Source: JACJWR01 sp964474045 (lineage in GTDB: Bacteria > Actinomycetota > Actinomycetes > S36-B12 > UBA10799). Taken from it: 64,000 nucleotides of DNA. Below the pieces are notes generated by a model that saw only the letters and a list, made by a program, of their open reading frames with translations, made no database searches and was not told the DNA's origin. The stretch is from positions 1 through 64,000 of the forward strand of contig CAYYRC010000001.1 in NCBI GenBank assembly GCA_964474045.1, in the 5' to 3' direction. Positions 1 through 7,391 of the stretch are shown here, piece after piece (positions within the stretch are counted from its first letter, which is position 1; each line of letters begins with the position of its first letter). The translations under genes were made by a program, and so were the position numbers.

Positions 1-57
1 TAAGCGGGTTTGGGGTTTAAAGCCCCATCGAGGGTTCAAATCCCTCCGCCTCCGCCA
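1..57 (+). tRNA. tRNA-Ser (probably GCU), 3' part only
   Basis: The window opens inside a tRNA. Bases 1-3 (taa) fit the end of an anticodon loop CTGCTAA, followed by the 3' anticodon stem, a long class II variable arm with a ggggtttaaagcccc hairpin, a T arm (gaggg-ttcaaat-ccctc), a 3' acceptor strand, discriminator G and an encoded CCA. A long variable arm with discriminator G is the serine signature, and an anticodon ending in T followed by AA favours GCU. The 5' half and most of the anticodon lie outside the window, so the isoacceptor is inferred. Confidence 0.8.
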
Positions 58-440
58 TTCGTCGAGGGTGGTCCCGCGGGACCACCCTCGACGCGCGCCT
101 TGGCCAACTGCTCCTGCGCCTCCACCTGGCGTCGGCGCCAGGGCGCCATACCGTCGATCTCGACGTCCAGCGAGAAGCTCAGCAACGTGCGCACCAGCAC
201 CAGGATTCCCAGGATCACGACGTTGTCCAGCGTCGTCGCGACGCTGACGGTCTTGACGATGTCGGCGGCGACCAGGACCTCCAGGCCGAGCAGCAGGGCG
301 CGGCCGAAGTCGCTGCGGATGCCCTGGTAGACGTTGCGGCCTGCGCGGTAGTTGGTCACCGCGCGGATCGCCGCCCAGACCCCGCCGACCACCAGGATCG
401 ATACGCCCGCGACCTCAAAGGCGCGGGCGATGCCCTCCAT
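36..440 (-). CDS. DUF1622 family membrane protein
   Basis: This 134-aa protein has two or three hydrophobic segments and the conserved DUF1622 core (residues about 1-95, including YRAGRNVYQGIRSDFGRALL and a V-K-T-V-S-V-A-T segment). Members are small inner-membrane proteins of unknown function. The ATG at 440 is chosen; a GTG at 458 is possible. The last roughly 17 residues are unusual: they are translated from the 61-92 palindrome and then antisense to the tRNA-Ser T arm, and the first in-frame stop lies inside the tRNA gene. The natural stop may have been lost by a change at the tRNA 3' end. Family assignment is fairly sure; the C-terminus is not. Confidence 0.7.
   Translation of the reverse strand: MEGIARAFEVAGVSILVVGGVWAAIRAVTNYRAGRNVYQGIRSDFGRALLLGLEVLVAADIVKTVSVATTLDNVVILGILVLVRTLLSFSLDVEIDGMAPWRRRQVEAQEQLAKARVEGGPAGPPSTNGGGGGI
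61..92. terminator. Perfect 32-bp palindrome after tRNA-Ser
   Basis: Two 16-nt arms (61-76 and 77-92) are exact reverse complements with no loop, four bases after the tRNA CCA. Its position between convergent genes suggests a bidirectional factor-independent terminator, although no T-run follows. The DUF1622 frame on the minus strand reads through it. Confidence 0.6.
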
Positions 441-469
441 CACGTTCTCGAACTCCACAGCGTGGAACC

Positions 470-1687
470 CTAGCCGGATGTAGCGCGGGTGGGGCAGCCC
501 GTGACTGACAGGGGCGTGACGGTGGACCCGTTGCGGTTGGCCACCACGAGTTCCGGTGCCGCCCCAGGCGCGCACACGTCCGAGGGCATCGCGATGCGCA
601 CGTATTGCGCACCTTCCCGCAGGGTTGGGTTGGCATCGGTGTCCAGGGGCATGTCGATGTAGATGCCGCTGGTGTCCTTGGCGCTGCGCAGGCGCAGCCA
701 GCTGCGCTGCACAGGATCGGAGCTGGCGGGCTGGAACCAACCCACCGCCAGGTCCTTGCCGAGGGTGCGCACGCGTGCGTCCAGCGGCGGCGTCGGGCGG
801 TTGAGGCATCCAGCGGCCATGCCGACCTGGGCGAGCCCCGCCAGGTCGCCCGCTTTGTAGCCGGTGGCGTCGGCCTCGTCCACGATCTCGTGCATGACCT
901 CGGCCTCTGCAGCAACGTGCGTGATACCCAGGACGTGACCGATCTCGTGCAGGTAGATCGCCGTGCGCAAGTCGGCCGAGGTTTCGGTGCCGATATCGGC
1001 CTGGATGGATCCCGCGTAGGGCAGCTCGCGCTGCGCGCCGCCGCTTCGGAACTGCATCTCGCCCTCGCCCTTGACGCGGTCGCCGGGAACGCTGCGCAGC
1101 TGCACGGCGACTGCCGCCTGTTCGCCGGCAGTGACCTCCCGGAACGTGAGGCCGGTGGCCAGTGAAGCGGTGTCGAAGGCGGCCGCCATGCGTTCGTGCT
1201 CCTCGGCTGCGGAGTCCGCAGACATCGCCCAGGTGACCTCCGTGCACGGGTTCCACCGCACCGGCAAGCCCGCATACAGCGTCTGCAGCGCGTAGTCGCC
1301 TGCCGCGCCTTGGCCGGACGCGGCGGGCTTGGCTGGGAAGTAGTTGATTCCGAGTGCGACAGTGTCGGCGAAGCCGACGGTCACGGTGCTCATGGCCGGC
1401 TGCGGGACGACCTCGCCTAGCCTGCCGCTGCTGGACTCGCCGGTGAGGGTGTAGGTGCCGGGGGCCAGGCCGCGCAGGACTGTGCTCGTCGTCAACTCGC
1501 TGCGATAGCCGTCTGGGCCGGTCAGCAGCGCCCGGGTGGGTGCGCCGCCGGGTGCTGCGGACAGTTCGATGGTGATCGCCGACTGAGACAGTGGTTCGCG
1601 CAGTGGGGCCGCGTTGGCTGTGACGGTGGCGCCCAGCAGGGCGGCGGTGGTCAGGCAGGTCAACGTGATGGAGCGAGTCGATCTCAC
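470..1687 (-). CDS. Secreted matrixin-like zinc metallopeptidase
   Basis: The 405-aa protein starts at a GTG (1687) behind a strong AGGAGG site. An N-terminal Sec signal peptide (residues 1-27, ending ANAA) is followed by an Ig-like or beta region to about residue 110. A protease domain then carries HEIGHVLGITH near residue 246, the HExxHxxGxxH zinc site of metzincins, and a likely Met-turn (EAEVMHE) shortly after. This pattern indicates an extracellular M10-type peptidase; the substrate is unknown. A C-terminal beta-rich segment of about 100 residues follows. It is transcribed alone, and an 8-bp inverted repeat lies just upstream of the start codon. Confidence 0.75.
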   Translation of the reverse strand: MRSTRSITLTCLTTAALLGATVTANAAPLREPLSQSAITIELSAAPGGAPTRALLTGPDGYRSELTTSTVLRGLAPGTYTLTGESSSGRLGEVVPQPAMSTVTVGFADTVALGINYFPAKPAASGQGAAGDYALQTLYAGLPVRWNPCTEVTWAMSADSAAEEHERMAAAFDTASLATGLTFREVTAGEQAAVAVQLRSVPGDRVKGEGEMQFRSGGAQRELPYAGSIQADIGTETSADLRTAIYLHEIGHVLGITHVAAEAEVMHEIVDEADATGYKAGDLAGLAQVGMAAGCLNRPTPPLDARVRTLGKDLAVGWFQPASSDPVQRSWLRLRSAKDTSGIYIDMPLDTDANPTLREGAQYVRIAMPSDVCAPGAAPELVVANRNGSTVTPLSVTGCPTRATSG

Positions 1688-1712
1688 GGTTGCCTCCTTC
1701 GCCGGTCCGCAT

Positions 1713-1733
1713 CCCGACCGTCGCTCGGTCGGG
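1713..1733. promoter_or_regulatory. Inverted repeat upstream of the metallopeptidase gene
   Basis: Eight-base perfect arms (cccgaccg / cggtcggg) flank a five-base spacer, 26 nt upstream of the GTG start at 1687. It could be a regulator-binding site or a 5'-leader hairpin. Nothing else identifies its function. Confidence 0.3.
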
Positions 1734-1879
1734 TTCGCTTCAGGATAGGCGTCGTTAGCGGAGTCGAAAAGGTGTCCGCGTCGATCCGTGGATCGCGCCG
1801 ACGCGGCGGGGTGGCCTTCCGCAACGTCCGCGTGGCGCCGGTGTCCCACCGCCGCTGACCGTTGCAGCCCGGACGGTGG

Positions 1880-1885
1880 TAGATT
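1880..1885 (+). promoter_or_regulatory. Putative -10 box for tRNA-Arg
   Basis: TAGATT lies 13 nt before the mature 5' end of tRNA-Arg, at a plausible -10 position. No strong -35 is seen (ctgacc at 1855-1860 is the best). Confidence 0.4.
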
Positions 1886-1898
1886 CTTGGGGCAGCAG

Positions 1899-1974
1899 GC
1901 GCCCGTAGCTCAACGGATAGAGCATCTGACTACGGATCAGAAGGTTAGGGGTTCGAATCCCTTCGGGCGCGCCA
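1899..1974 (+). tRNA. tRNA-Arg (anticodon ACG)
   Basis: A complete cloverleaf can be folded. The acceptor GCGCCCG pairs with CGGGCGC, the D arm contains AACGGATAGA, the anticodon stem TCTGA/TCAGA encloses loop CTACGGA with anticodon ACG, the variable loop is short, the T arm is GGGGTTCGAATCCC-like, and the discriminator G is followed by an encoded CCA. ACG (read as ICG) decodes CGN arginine codons. Confidence 0.95.
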
Positions 1975-2090
1975 CGAAAGTTGTTCATACCCAAGCACTC
2001 TGGCCTCGATGGCACCCCCGCGGTGAGGCTCCGGGCACTGTAGTCGTTCACCAAGGTGCTCTGAAGCGACTCGGAGTGCACCTCCTGCGA

Positions 2091-3890
2091 TCACGCCACT
2101 CGTGGGGACCCGACCATCAGGTCGGCTGGGCTCCCCTGAACGCGGTCTGGCGTTTCTGCTGGGAGCAATGCCCGCCGGACGTTGAGGTCTCCGTCGCGAA
2201 CAGTGCTCCACTCGATCGCACACGCCTCGAGTTGCCGAGTCCCGACACCTGGTGTGCCAGTGGTGGCTGGAGTGACGCCGTCATCGGTGACGATTACCGC
2301 GATCGAGTCCGCGGACGGCAAGTCGATGTTGATTCGCACATCCGTCGCACCTCCGTGGCGAATCGCGTTGGACACGATCTCGTGCATGACGGACACGGTC
2401 GCATCAGAGCACAACTGGTCGCCGCGCAAGGTGGTCAAAGCAGCTGGATCGCAGTGCCCGTGGATCACAGATAATCCCGCCCAGAGGGCGGCAACCTCCC
2501 CTAGTGCCCGTTCCACGTCGATAGCGGCGTCTCGCTTGTCGATCGCACGCATTACGGCGATCCGCAGTGTCCGCGCCAGGCTCTGGACATCCGGCTTTCC
2601 GTTCTGGGCGTCGCCGAGTTCGGCTTGGAGTGACAAGCTCGTGGACAGAATCGCTGTCTGTGCCGGGCCGTGCAACGCGAGAGAAAGCGATCCGTGGCGT
2701 TGCCACAGGGTCATGCGAGCGCGCGCCCCAAGCCAGCGGAGCCGCCGATCGAGCTCCTGCGCCTGCAGCTCGAGTTGCTCGTCCTGCTGAACCGATCGTC
2801 GGGCAACCGCGACGATCCACACCATGAGCAACGTCGAACCGATCATGCCCCGAGCGGTCAGAGCCTGCCCGGGCCCGGGCCCGGCGATCCAGCGCGCCAG
2901 TAGCGCGTTGGGCAGCGTCGCGATGACGATGAGGACTGAGACCGCCACGAACCGCAGCCACGGTGATGAACTGGGAATGGTGAGCGCCAGCTTCTTGGCC
3001 AGCGCCAAACAGGGCGTGAGCACAACGATTGAGCCGATCCACATCACTACTGATCTATCCCAGCCGTACACGGCCAACAGGCTCCCCACGCCAGCGGCGA
3101 TCAATATCAGCACTGTGGTCAGCGGGGCTATGCAGGCCTCGACTTTGCTGGCCTGCCAGAGGCGCCGCCAGTTCAAGCGATAGCTGCGTGGGTCCGCCGG
3201 AACAGGGTCCCAAATGGGTATCTGGTCCGACAGCTCACGGCTGAGGGGGCGCACGACCTCGTCGCTGAGAGACCTCAGTGCTGGCAATGCCTCCTGGGGC
3301 TGGCTGGCCGCGATTGAGTCAATTGCCTGGTCAAGCGCTTCACGAACTCCAAGGACGAGCTCTTCCTGTATCGCAACGGTACTGGCGCTTACCTGCTCCA
3401 AAGTCGTGGTCAAAGTAGCCTGCTTCTCGGCCACAAACTGCATACGTCGATGAAACTCGCGCCACACGTCAACCGCCAGGGTGCCGGCGCAGAGCAGAAC
3501 GATCACCCAAGTTGCGCTACTGGCGACCCTGAACTGCATGTTCTGGCTGTTCGGATCTGTCAGACCCCAGCGAACCAGCAGTTCCTGCTGGCAGAAACCG
3601 CGAATTACGCCGGCAAGCAAGAACGATGCCAGGGTGGCAATGATCCGAGGCGTTCCGGTCAACCTGCGAAGGACCAGGAACCAGACGATGTAGAGGCAGC
3701 CGAAACACACGAGCATCGATAGGGCACTTGCCGCACCACGCCCGGCCAGGTTTCCGCGGTCCCCGCTGTAGCCCAACCCCATCGCCATGATGGCCGTCAG
3801 GGTGGTGGCGCCGACCATGAGCGGCCACGACACGAGCGCGTCACTCGTCATGCGTCGCAGCGAGGTTCGCAGGCCGGGGGTTCCAGTCAC
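2091..3890 (-). CDS. Membrane sensor histidine kinase with unusual H-box
   Basis: This 599-aa protein has two blocks of transmembrane helices (about residues 20-150 and 245-365) separated by a soluble helical linker. A dimerisation region with a probable phosphoacceptor histidine (ALHGPAQTAIL) follows, then a C-terminal HATPase domain with N-box HEIVSNAIRHGG and a GVGTRQLE glycine box. The topology and the linked regulator resemble NarL-type two-component systems (HisKA_3-like). The residue after the histidine is Gly where HisKA_3 proteins usually have Asp or Glu, so phosphotransfer chemistry may be altered. Its start overlaps the end of the response regulator by 4 bp (ATGA), indicating translational coupling. 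The signal sensed is unknown. Confidence 0.8.
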   Translation of the reverse strand: MTGTPGLRTSLRRMTSDALVSWPLMVGATTLTAIMAMGLGYSGDRGNLAGRGAASALSMLVCFGCLYIVWFLVLRRLTGTPRIIATLASFLLAGVIRGFCQQELLVRWGLTDPNSQNMQFRVASSATWVIVLLCAGTLAVDVWREFHRRMQFVAEKQATLTTTLEQVSASTVAIQEELVLGVREALDQAIDSIAASQPQEALPALRSLSDEVVRPLSRELSDQIPIWDPVPADPRSYRLNWRRLWQASKVEACIAPLTTVLILIAAGVGSLLAVYGWDRSVVMWIGSIVVLTPCLALAKKLALTIPSSSPWLRFVAVSVLIVIATLPNALLARWIAGPGPGQALTARGMIGSTLLMVWIVAVARRSVQQDEQLELQAQELDRRLRWLGARARMTLWQRHGSLSLALHGPAQTAILSTSLSLQAELGDAQNGKPDVQSLARTLRIAVMRAIDKRDAAIDVERALGEVAALWAGLSVIHGHCDPAALTTLRGDQLCSDATVSVMHEIVSNAIRHGGATDVRINIDLPSADSIAVIVTDDGVTPATTGTPGVGTRQLEACAIEWSTVRDGDLNVRRALLPAETPDRVQGSPADLMVGSPRVA

Positions 3891-4615
3891 TGACGATGCA
3901 AGCCTTCGCGTACCGGGATTCCGGAGTCGGCGATGAAGATGCGAACCGCCTCGGCGCGAGGATTGATGTCCTCACCTGTCGGGATCTCCAGCGCAGCGTA
4001 GATTTGACGCATCAGCTTCGCGACGGCGCTGACTGATGAGTTGCGTTGCGCAGCGATGGAAGTGGTGGAGTACCCCTGAGCGATCATCCGCAGGACACTG
4101 AACTGGCCCTCGGTCAGATGGGCCAGACTGCCGGTGGTGGGAATTGGATATTGCTCCTGAGGGACGTTTGCCGTCAGGCACGTCTCGACCGCGTCCAGCA
4201 AGACCGACGCATCGCAAATCGCCTGTTTGGAAAGAAATCCGCAGGCACCGGGCAGCCCATCGGTTGCGGATTTGACGCCGCGCAGGTCTTTGTGCTGAGT
4301 CAGAATCAACAATGCGACCTCAGGGCGAGTTTGGCCGAGCAGGAAGGCCAAATCCAAGCCACTGGGTCCGCGCCCAAGCGCAACGTCAATGATTGCGATG
4401 TCGGGCTCGATCTCGGCGAGCACTGCGCGCGCCTCCGTGGCGCTATGAGCGACGGCCGTCTCGAAGCCAGCGCCCTCCAACGCGGAGCTGACGAGCGCGG
4501 CTACGAACTGCTCGTCGTCGACGACCAGCGCGAACCGAGTCGCGGACAAGGCGCCCGCCTCAGGTGACCTCAGCGAAGCCGCCGGAACAAGCGACGACCC
4601 CGGCAAGTCGGTCAT
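3887..4615 (-). CDS. Response regulator with receiver and LuxR-type DNA-binding domain
   Basis: The 242-aa protein has a receiver domain (about residues 25-145) with all key residues: the acidic pair in VVDDEQ, the phosphoacceptor Asp in IIDVALG, the Thr in LILTQH and the Lys in FLSKQ. A C-terminal helix-turn-helix (LTEGQFSVLRMIAQGYSTT...) of the NarL/LuxR kind follows. The ATG at 4615 is preferred to an upstream GTG at 4645 because AGGTGGGG lies just before it. It is the first gene of a two-gene operon with the downstream kinase, which is its likely partner. Confidence 0.85.
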   Translation of the reverse strand: MTDLPGSSLVPAASLRSPEAGALSATRFALVVDDEQFVAALVSSALEGAGFETAVAHSATEARAVLAEIEPDIAIIDVALGRGPSGLDLAFLLGQTRPEVALLILTQHKDLRGVKSATDGLPGACGFLSKQAICDASVLLDAVETCLTANVPQEQYPIPTTGSLAHLTEGQFSVLRMIAQGYSTTSIAAQRNSSVSAVAKLMRQIYAALEIPTGEDINPRAEAVRIFIADSGIPVREGLHRQ

Positions 4616-4734
4616 CTTTGCCCCACCTGTCTGGTGATCGGTCACCGCGGTTCACTTTCGAATACCTTCAGGCCTGCGTGCCGTCGCGTCGTCGCTAACT
4701 TCGGTTCCTGGCATTGGAGTTCGAGGGCGGTCCA

Positions 4735-5673
4735 ATGAAGGAACGGCACGCATGGTGGGCGCGGGTACTCGTGCTCGGCTTGGTCCTGTTTGCCTTCAAC
4801 GTACTTGGCTTCGCCTACACGCACAACAACGTACTGCTGGCGCCGATCCTGATCCTGGGCAGCTTCCTGGTGCCCGTGACGTGTGTCATCGCGACCTTGG
4901 AGTGGCTGCGTCGAGGGCAAGCAGGGGCGCTTGGTCTGGAACTCGGCCGAGTCCTGGGTGCCTTCTGCATGGCTGGGTTGGTCGCCGTCGTCTTCGCAGC
5001 CCTGATCGAGACACAGGCCGTCGAGCACGGGCCGCAGGGCTGGTACTTCCTGCTTGTCGGCATCACGGAAGAGGGGCTGAAACTCGCTGTCCTGTGGCTC
5101 GTCGCCCGTGGCCTGGGAACGTTTAACCGCCGCCAGGGGATGGTTCTCGGTGCGGTCGTTGGCTTTGGGTTCGCAGCTTTCGAGACCGTTGGGCAAGCAC
5201 TCAATGTGCTGTTGCAGGGGCGCAGCGCGACCATCGACATGGTCCCGCTGCTGGAGACGTTGCTGTTGCGCGGAGTGCTCGCGCCTTTCGGTCACGGCCT
5301 CTGGACGGCGCTGTTGGGGGGTGCTCTCTTCGCGGCGGCCGCAAAGACGGGCAAGTTGCACATCACGTGGTCCGTCGTCGGCTGGTTCGCCGTGGCGGTG
5401 CTGCTGCACACGGCTTGGGATGCGGCCGCCAGTTTCGCGGTGATCTTGACCGACGAGGTCGTCGGTATCGCACCCAATTGGAAGACCTTCACTGAGGCAC
5501 AGATCCCCCACGAGACGGTGGGGCAACAGCGTTGGCTGATCATGTTCATCACGATCTTGCGGGTGATCGTCGCTGTTGTGGGGCTCCTCATCTTCCGCCA
5601 CATGTGGCGCACTGACGACTCCCCAGCGGAAGCGGAAGCGGAAGCGGAAGCAGCCCCGCAGGCCGCGGCGTGA
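4735..5673 (+). CDS. PrsW family intramembrane metalloprotease
   Basis: This 312-aa multi-helix membrane protein shows the PrsW/CAAX-protease-like signatures: E112-E113 in GITEEGLKLA, FAAFET, HGLWTALLGGALFA and LLHTAWDA, which supply the conserved Glu and His residues of the membrane-embedded zinc site. PrsW homologues cleave membrane substrates such as anti-sigma factors; the substrate here is unknown. An ATG start is chosen over a TTG 21 nt upstream. The extreme C-terminus is an (Ala-Glu)n tail encoded by a GCGGAA hexamer repeated about four times (5626-5650), a slippage-prone tract that probably varies among strains. Confidence 0.85.
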   Translation: MKERHAWWARVLVLGLVLFAFNVLGFAYTHNNVLLAPILILGSFLVPVTCVIATLEWLRRGQAGALGLELGRVLGAFCMAGLVAVVFAALIETQAVEHGPQGWYFLLVGITEEGLKLAVLWLVARGLGTFNRRQGMVLGAVVGFGFAAFETVGQALNVLLQGRSATIDMVPLLETLLLRGVLAPFGHGLWTALLGGALFAAAAKTGKLHITWSVVGWFAVAVLLHTAWDAAASFAVILTDEVVGIAPNWKTFTEAQIPHETVGQQRWLIMFITILRVIVAVVGLLIFRHMWRTDDSPAEAEAEAEAAPQAAA

Positions 5674-5744
5674 CCTCGCCACATGGGTGGGGGCGGCGGT
5701 TCACTTTCGCGCAGTATTGCGCCGGGCCGTCTCGGGGGCGGGTC

Positions 5745-5750
5745 TAGCGT
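5745..5750 (+). promoter_or_regulatory. Putative -10 box (TAGCGT) for the lipoprotein gene
   Basis: TAGCGT lies 39 nt before the GTG at 5790, leaving a short leader that contains a GGAGG ribosome site. It is the same hexamer used ahead of several leaderless genes in this window. Confidence 0.35.
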
Positions 5751-5789
5751 CATCGCCATCACCGTTCCGGGATCGGCTGGAGGCTTGCT

Positions 5790-7295
5790 GTGCAGAGTGT
5801 GAAGAGAGGCAGTCGAGTCGCCGTGGTGCTGGCGACGATCGCTGGGGTGACGGCGTTGACTGCTGGTTGCTCTACCGCGAACTCGTCTGACCCTGCCAAG
5901 ACTGGCGGGGTGAACGGCAAGGACGCGGTGACCGGCGCCAACAGCACGACCAACCTGATCGCGAACGCGGTGGGGTGGCCGATGGAACCCCCGGACTGCA
6001 CTGGGACGACCAGTGTGATGCCGGTGACGATCTACAACTACTCCAACCAGACCATCCAGTTCCCGGTCCAAATCGGGCAGAGCCCGGACCCGGCGTACCT
6101 TTCCGCTCCAGCCCAGAACGCGGGTCAGCCGACCTGGACCGAAGCGGCCACCCACGTGTGGGTCGTCAACGGCGTCCAGGGGACGACGTGCCCTGGGCAA
6201 ACCGGTGAACCCCCTTTCAGCAGCATGGAAGTCATTCCGCCCGGTGGACAGCTCCAGATCGCCTTCGGCATGGGGGGTATCGACCACTCGGGCAGCAGCG
6301 CCGACTTCCAGGTCGGTGCCATCGACTACAACGTTCAGATTGGCAGCGGGGGCGCATGGAAGAGTACAACCGCGTCGCTCCTGCCCTTCAACGTCGGGAG
6401 CGCCGGCAGCAACTTGCAGATGGTGCCCATCAACTGCAGCTCAGTCTCAGCGGCGAACCCGACTGAGTACGAGTCGGGTTCGGTCCCGCTGAATACCGCC
6501 TCATGCATCGGGATCGGACCGTACGCAAGTAACTCGAACTCGCAGATCGCCCCGCAGACACCCCTGGCGCCGCTCACCAGCACGGTGCCCAATCTCGCCA
6601 CGCCGAACTGTGGAGCGGCTGACGCGCAGGGCGTGGAAGTCAACCCTGTGATCGTCACCAACTACACGCAACAGGCTCAGACCGTGGGTGGGAACATCGA
6701 GGGTCCGTCGGCAGTTTCGCCGACGCCGTCGTCATCTACTGGCACGATTGCGTGTCCCAATCCAACGTTCAACGGAACGGCGGGGGTTATCCCGAACTCG
6801 ACCATCCAACCCCTTCAGACCGAGGTCTTCTGGGTGGTGAGCTTGCCGGGAGACGACGCGAGCAATCCCGTCCAATTCAGTGGGGCGCCGGGGACTGGTG
6901 GGAACACCGGGCCGCAGTGGTATCAGTTCAATCCAGGATTGCGTGCAGGCTCGGTCGTGAGTCCGACGATTACCGTCCCCGCAGCGACCGGCGGTGCCGG
7001 AACAGGCAGCACTCAGAACGGTTTCACCATCACCAACTGCAACGCGATCGCCCCCAGCAGCTCGGTAAGCGGCGTAAACGGCCTACCCGCGACCGATGGC
7101 GGCGTCGCCCAGGCGTCGGCGGTATCCACCGCCTGGCTGCAGCAGACGTCGTCTTTGCCTACCCCGAATTGGAGCGACGGGGCGACCGCGCTGACTCTCA
7201 AATCCGCCAACGATGCGATCTGTGCGGCGTTCCTGCCGGCCTCGCCACCCCAGTACATGACTTCCGGAGTAGTCGCCAACTCGCCCCAGCAGTAG
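5790..7295 (+). CDS. Predicted secreted lipoprotein, function unknown
   Basis: The 501-aa protein starts at a GTG preceded by GGAGG. A signal peptide ends in the lipobox LTAGC (Cys about residue 27), predicting lipid anchoring on the outer face of the membrane. The mature part is rich in Ser, Thr, Asn, Gly and Pro, with several paired cysteines (for example DCTGTT, TTCPGQ, TNCNAI), typical of an extracellular beta-rich protein. No catalytic motif is recognised. Genes on both sides are unrelated and it is transcribed alone, converging on the flavoprotein gene. Confidence 0.75.
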   Translation: MQSVKRGSRVAVVLATIAGVTALTAGCSTANSSDPAKTGGVNGKDAVTGANSTTNLIANAVGWPMEPPDCTGTTSVMPVTIYNYSNQTIQFPVQIGQSPDPAYLSAPAQNAGQPTWTEAATHVWVVNGVQGTTCPGQTGEPPFSSMEVIPPGGQLQIAFGMGGIDHSGSSADFQVGAIDYNVQIGSGGAWKSTTASLLPFNVGSAGSNLQMVPINCSSVSAANPTEYESGSVPLNTASCIGIGPYASNSNSQIAPQTPLAPLTSTVPNLATPNCGAADAQGVEVNPVIVTNYTQQAQTVGGNIEGPSAVSPTPSSSTGTIACPNPTFNGTAGVIPNSTIQPLQTEVFWVVSLPGDDASNPVQFSGAPGTGGNTGPQWYQFNPGLRAGSVVSPTITVPAATGGAGTGSTQNGFTITNCNAIAPSSSVSGVNGLPATDGGVAQASAVSTAWLQQTSSLPTPNWSDGATALTLKSANDAICAAFLPASPPQYMTSGVVANSPQQ

Positions 7296-7333
7296 GCCCA
7301 CGGCAAGTCCGCCACAGCAGCGCCGCAACGGCA

Positions 7334-7351
7334 TTGGTGAAGGTTCACCAA
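7334..7351. terminator. Small inverted repeat between convergent genes
   Basis: Arms ttggtgaa / ttcaccaa flank two bases between the convergent ends of the lipoprotein and flavoprotein genes. The position fits a weak terminator, but the two-base loop is too tight for an ideal hairpin. Confidence 0.3.
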
Positions 7352-7391
7352 AGTGTGTGATGCGACTTGATCCGGCGGGTCGCGGCCGCAG

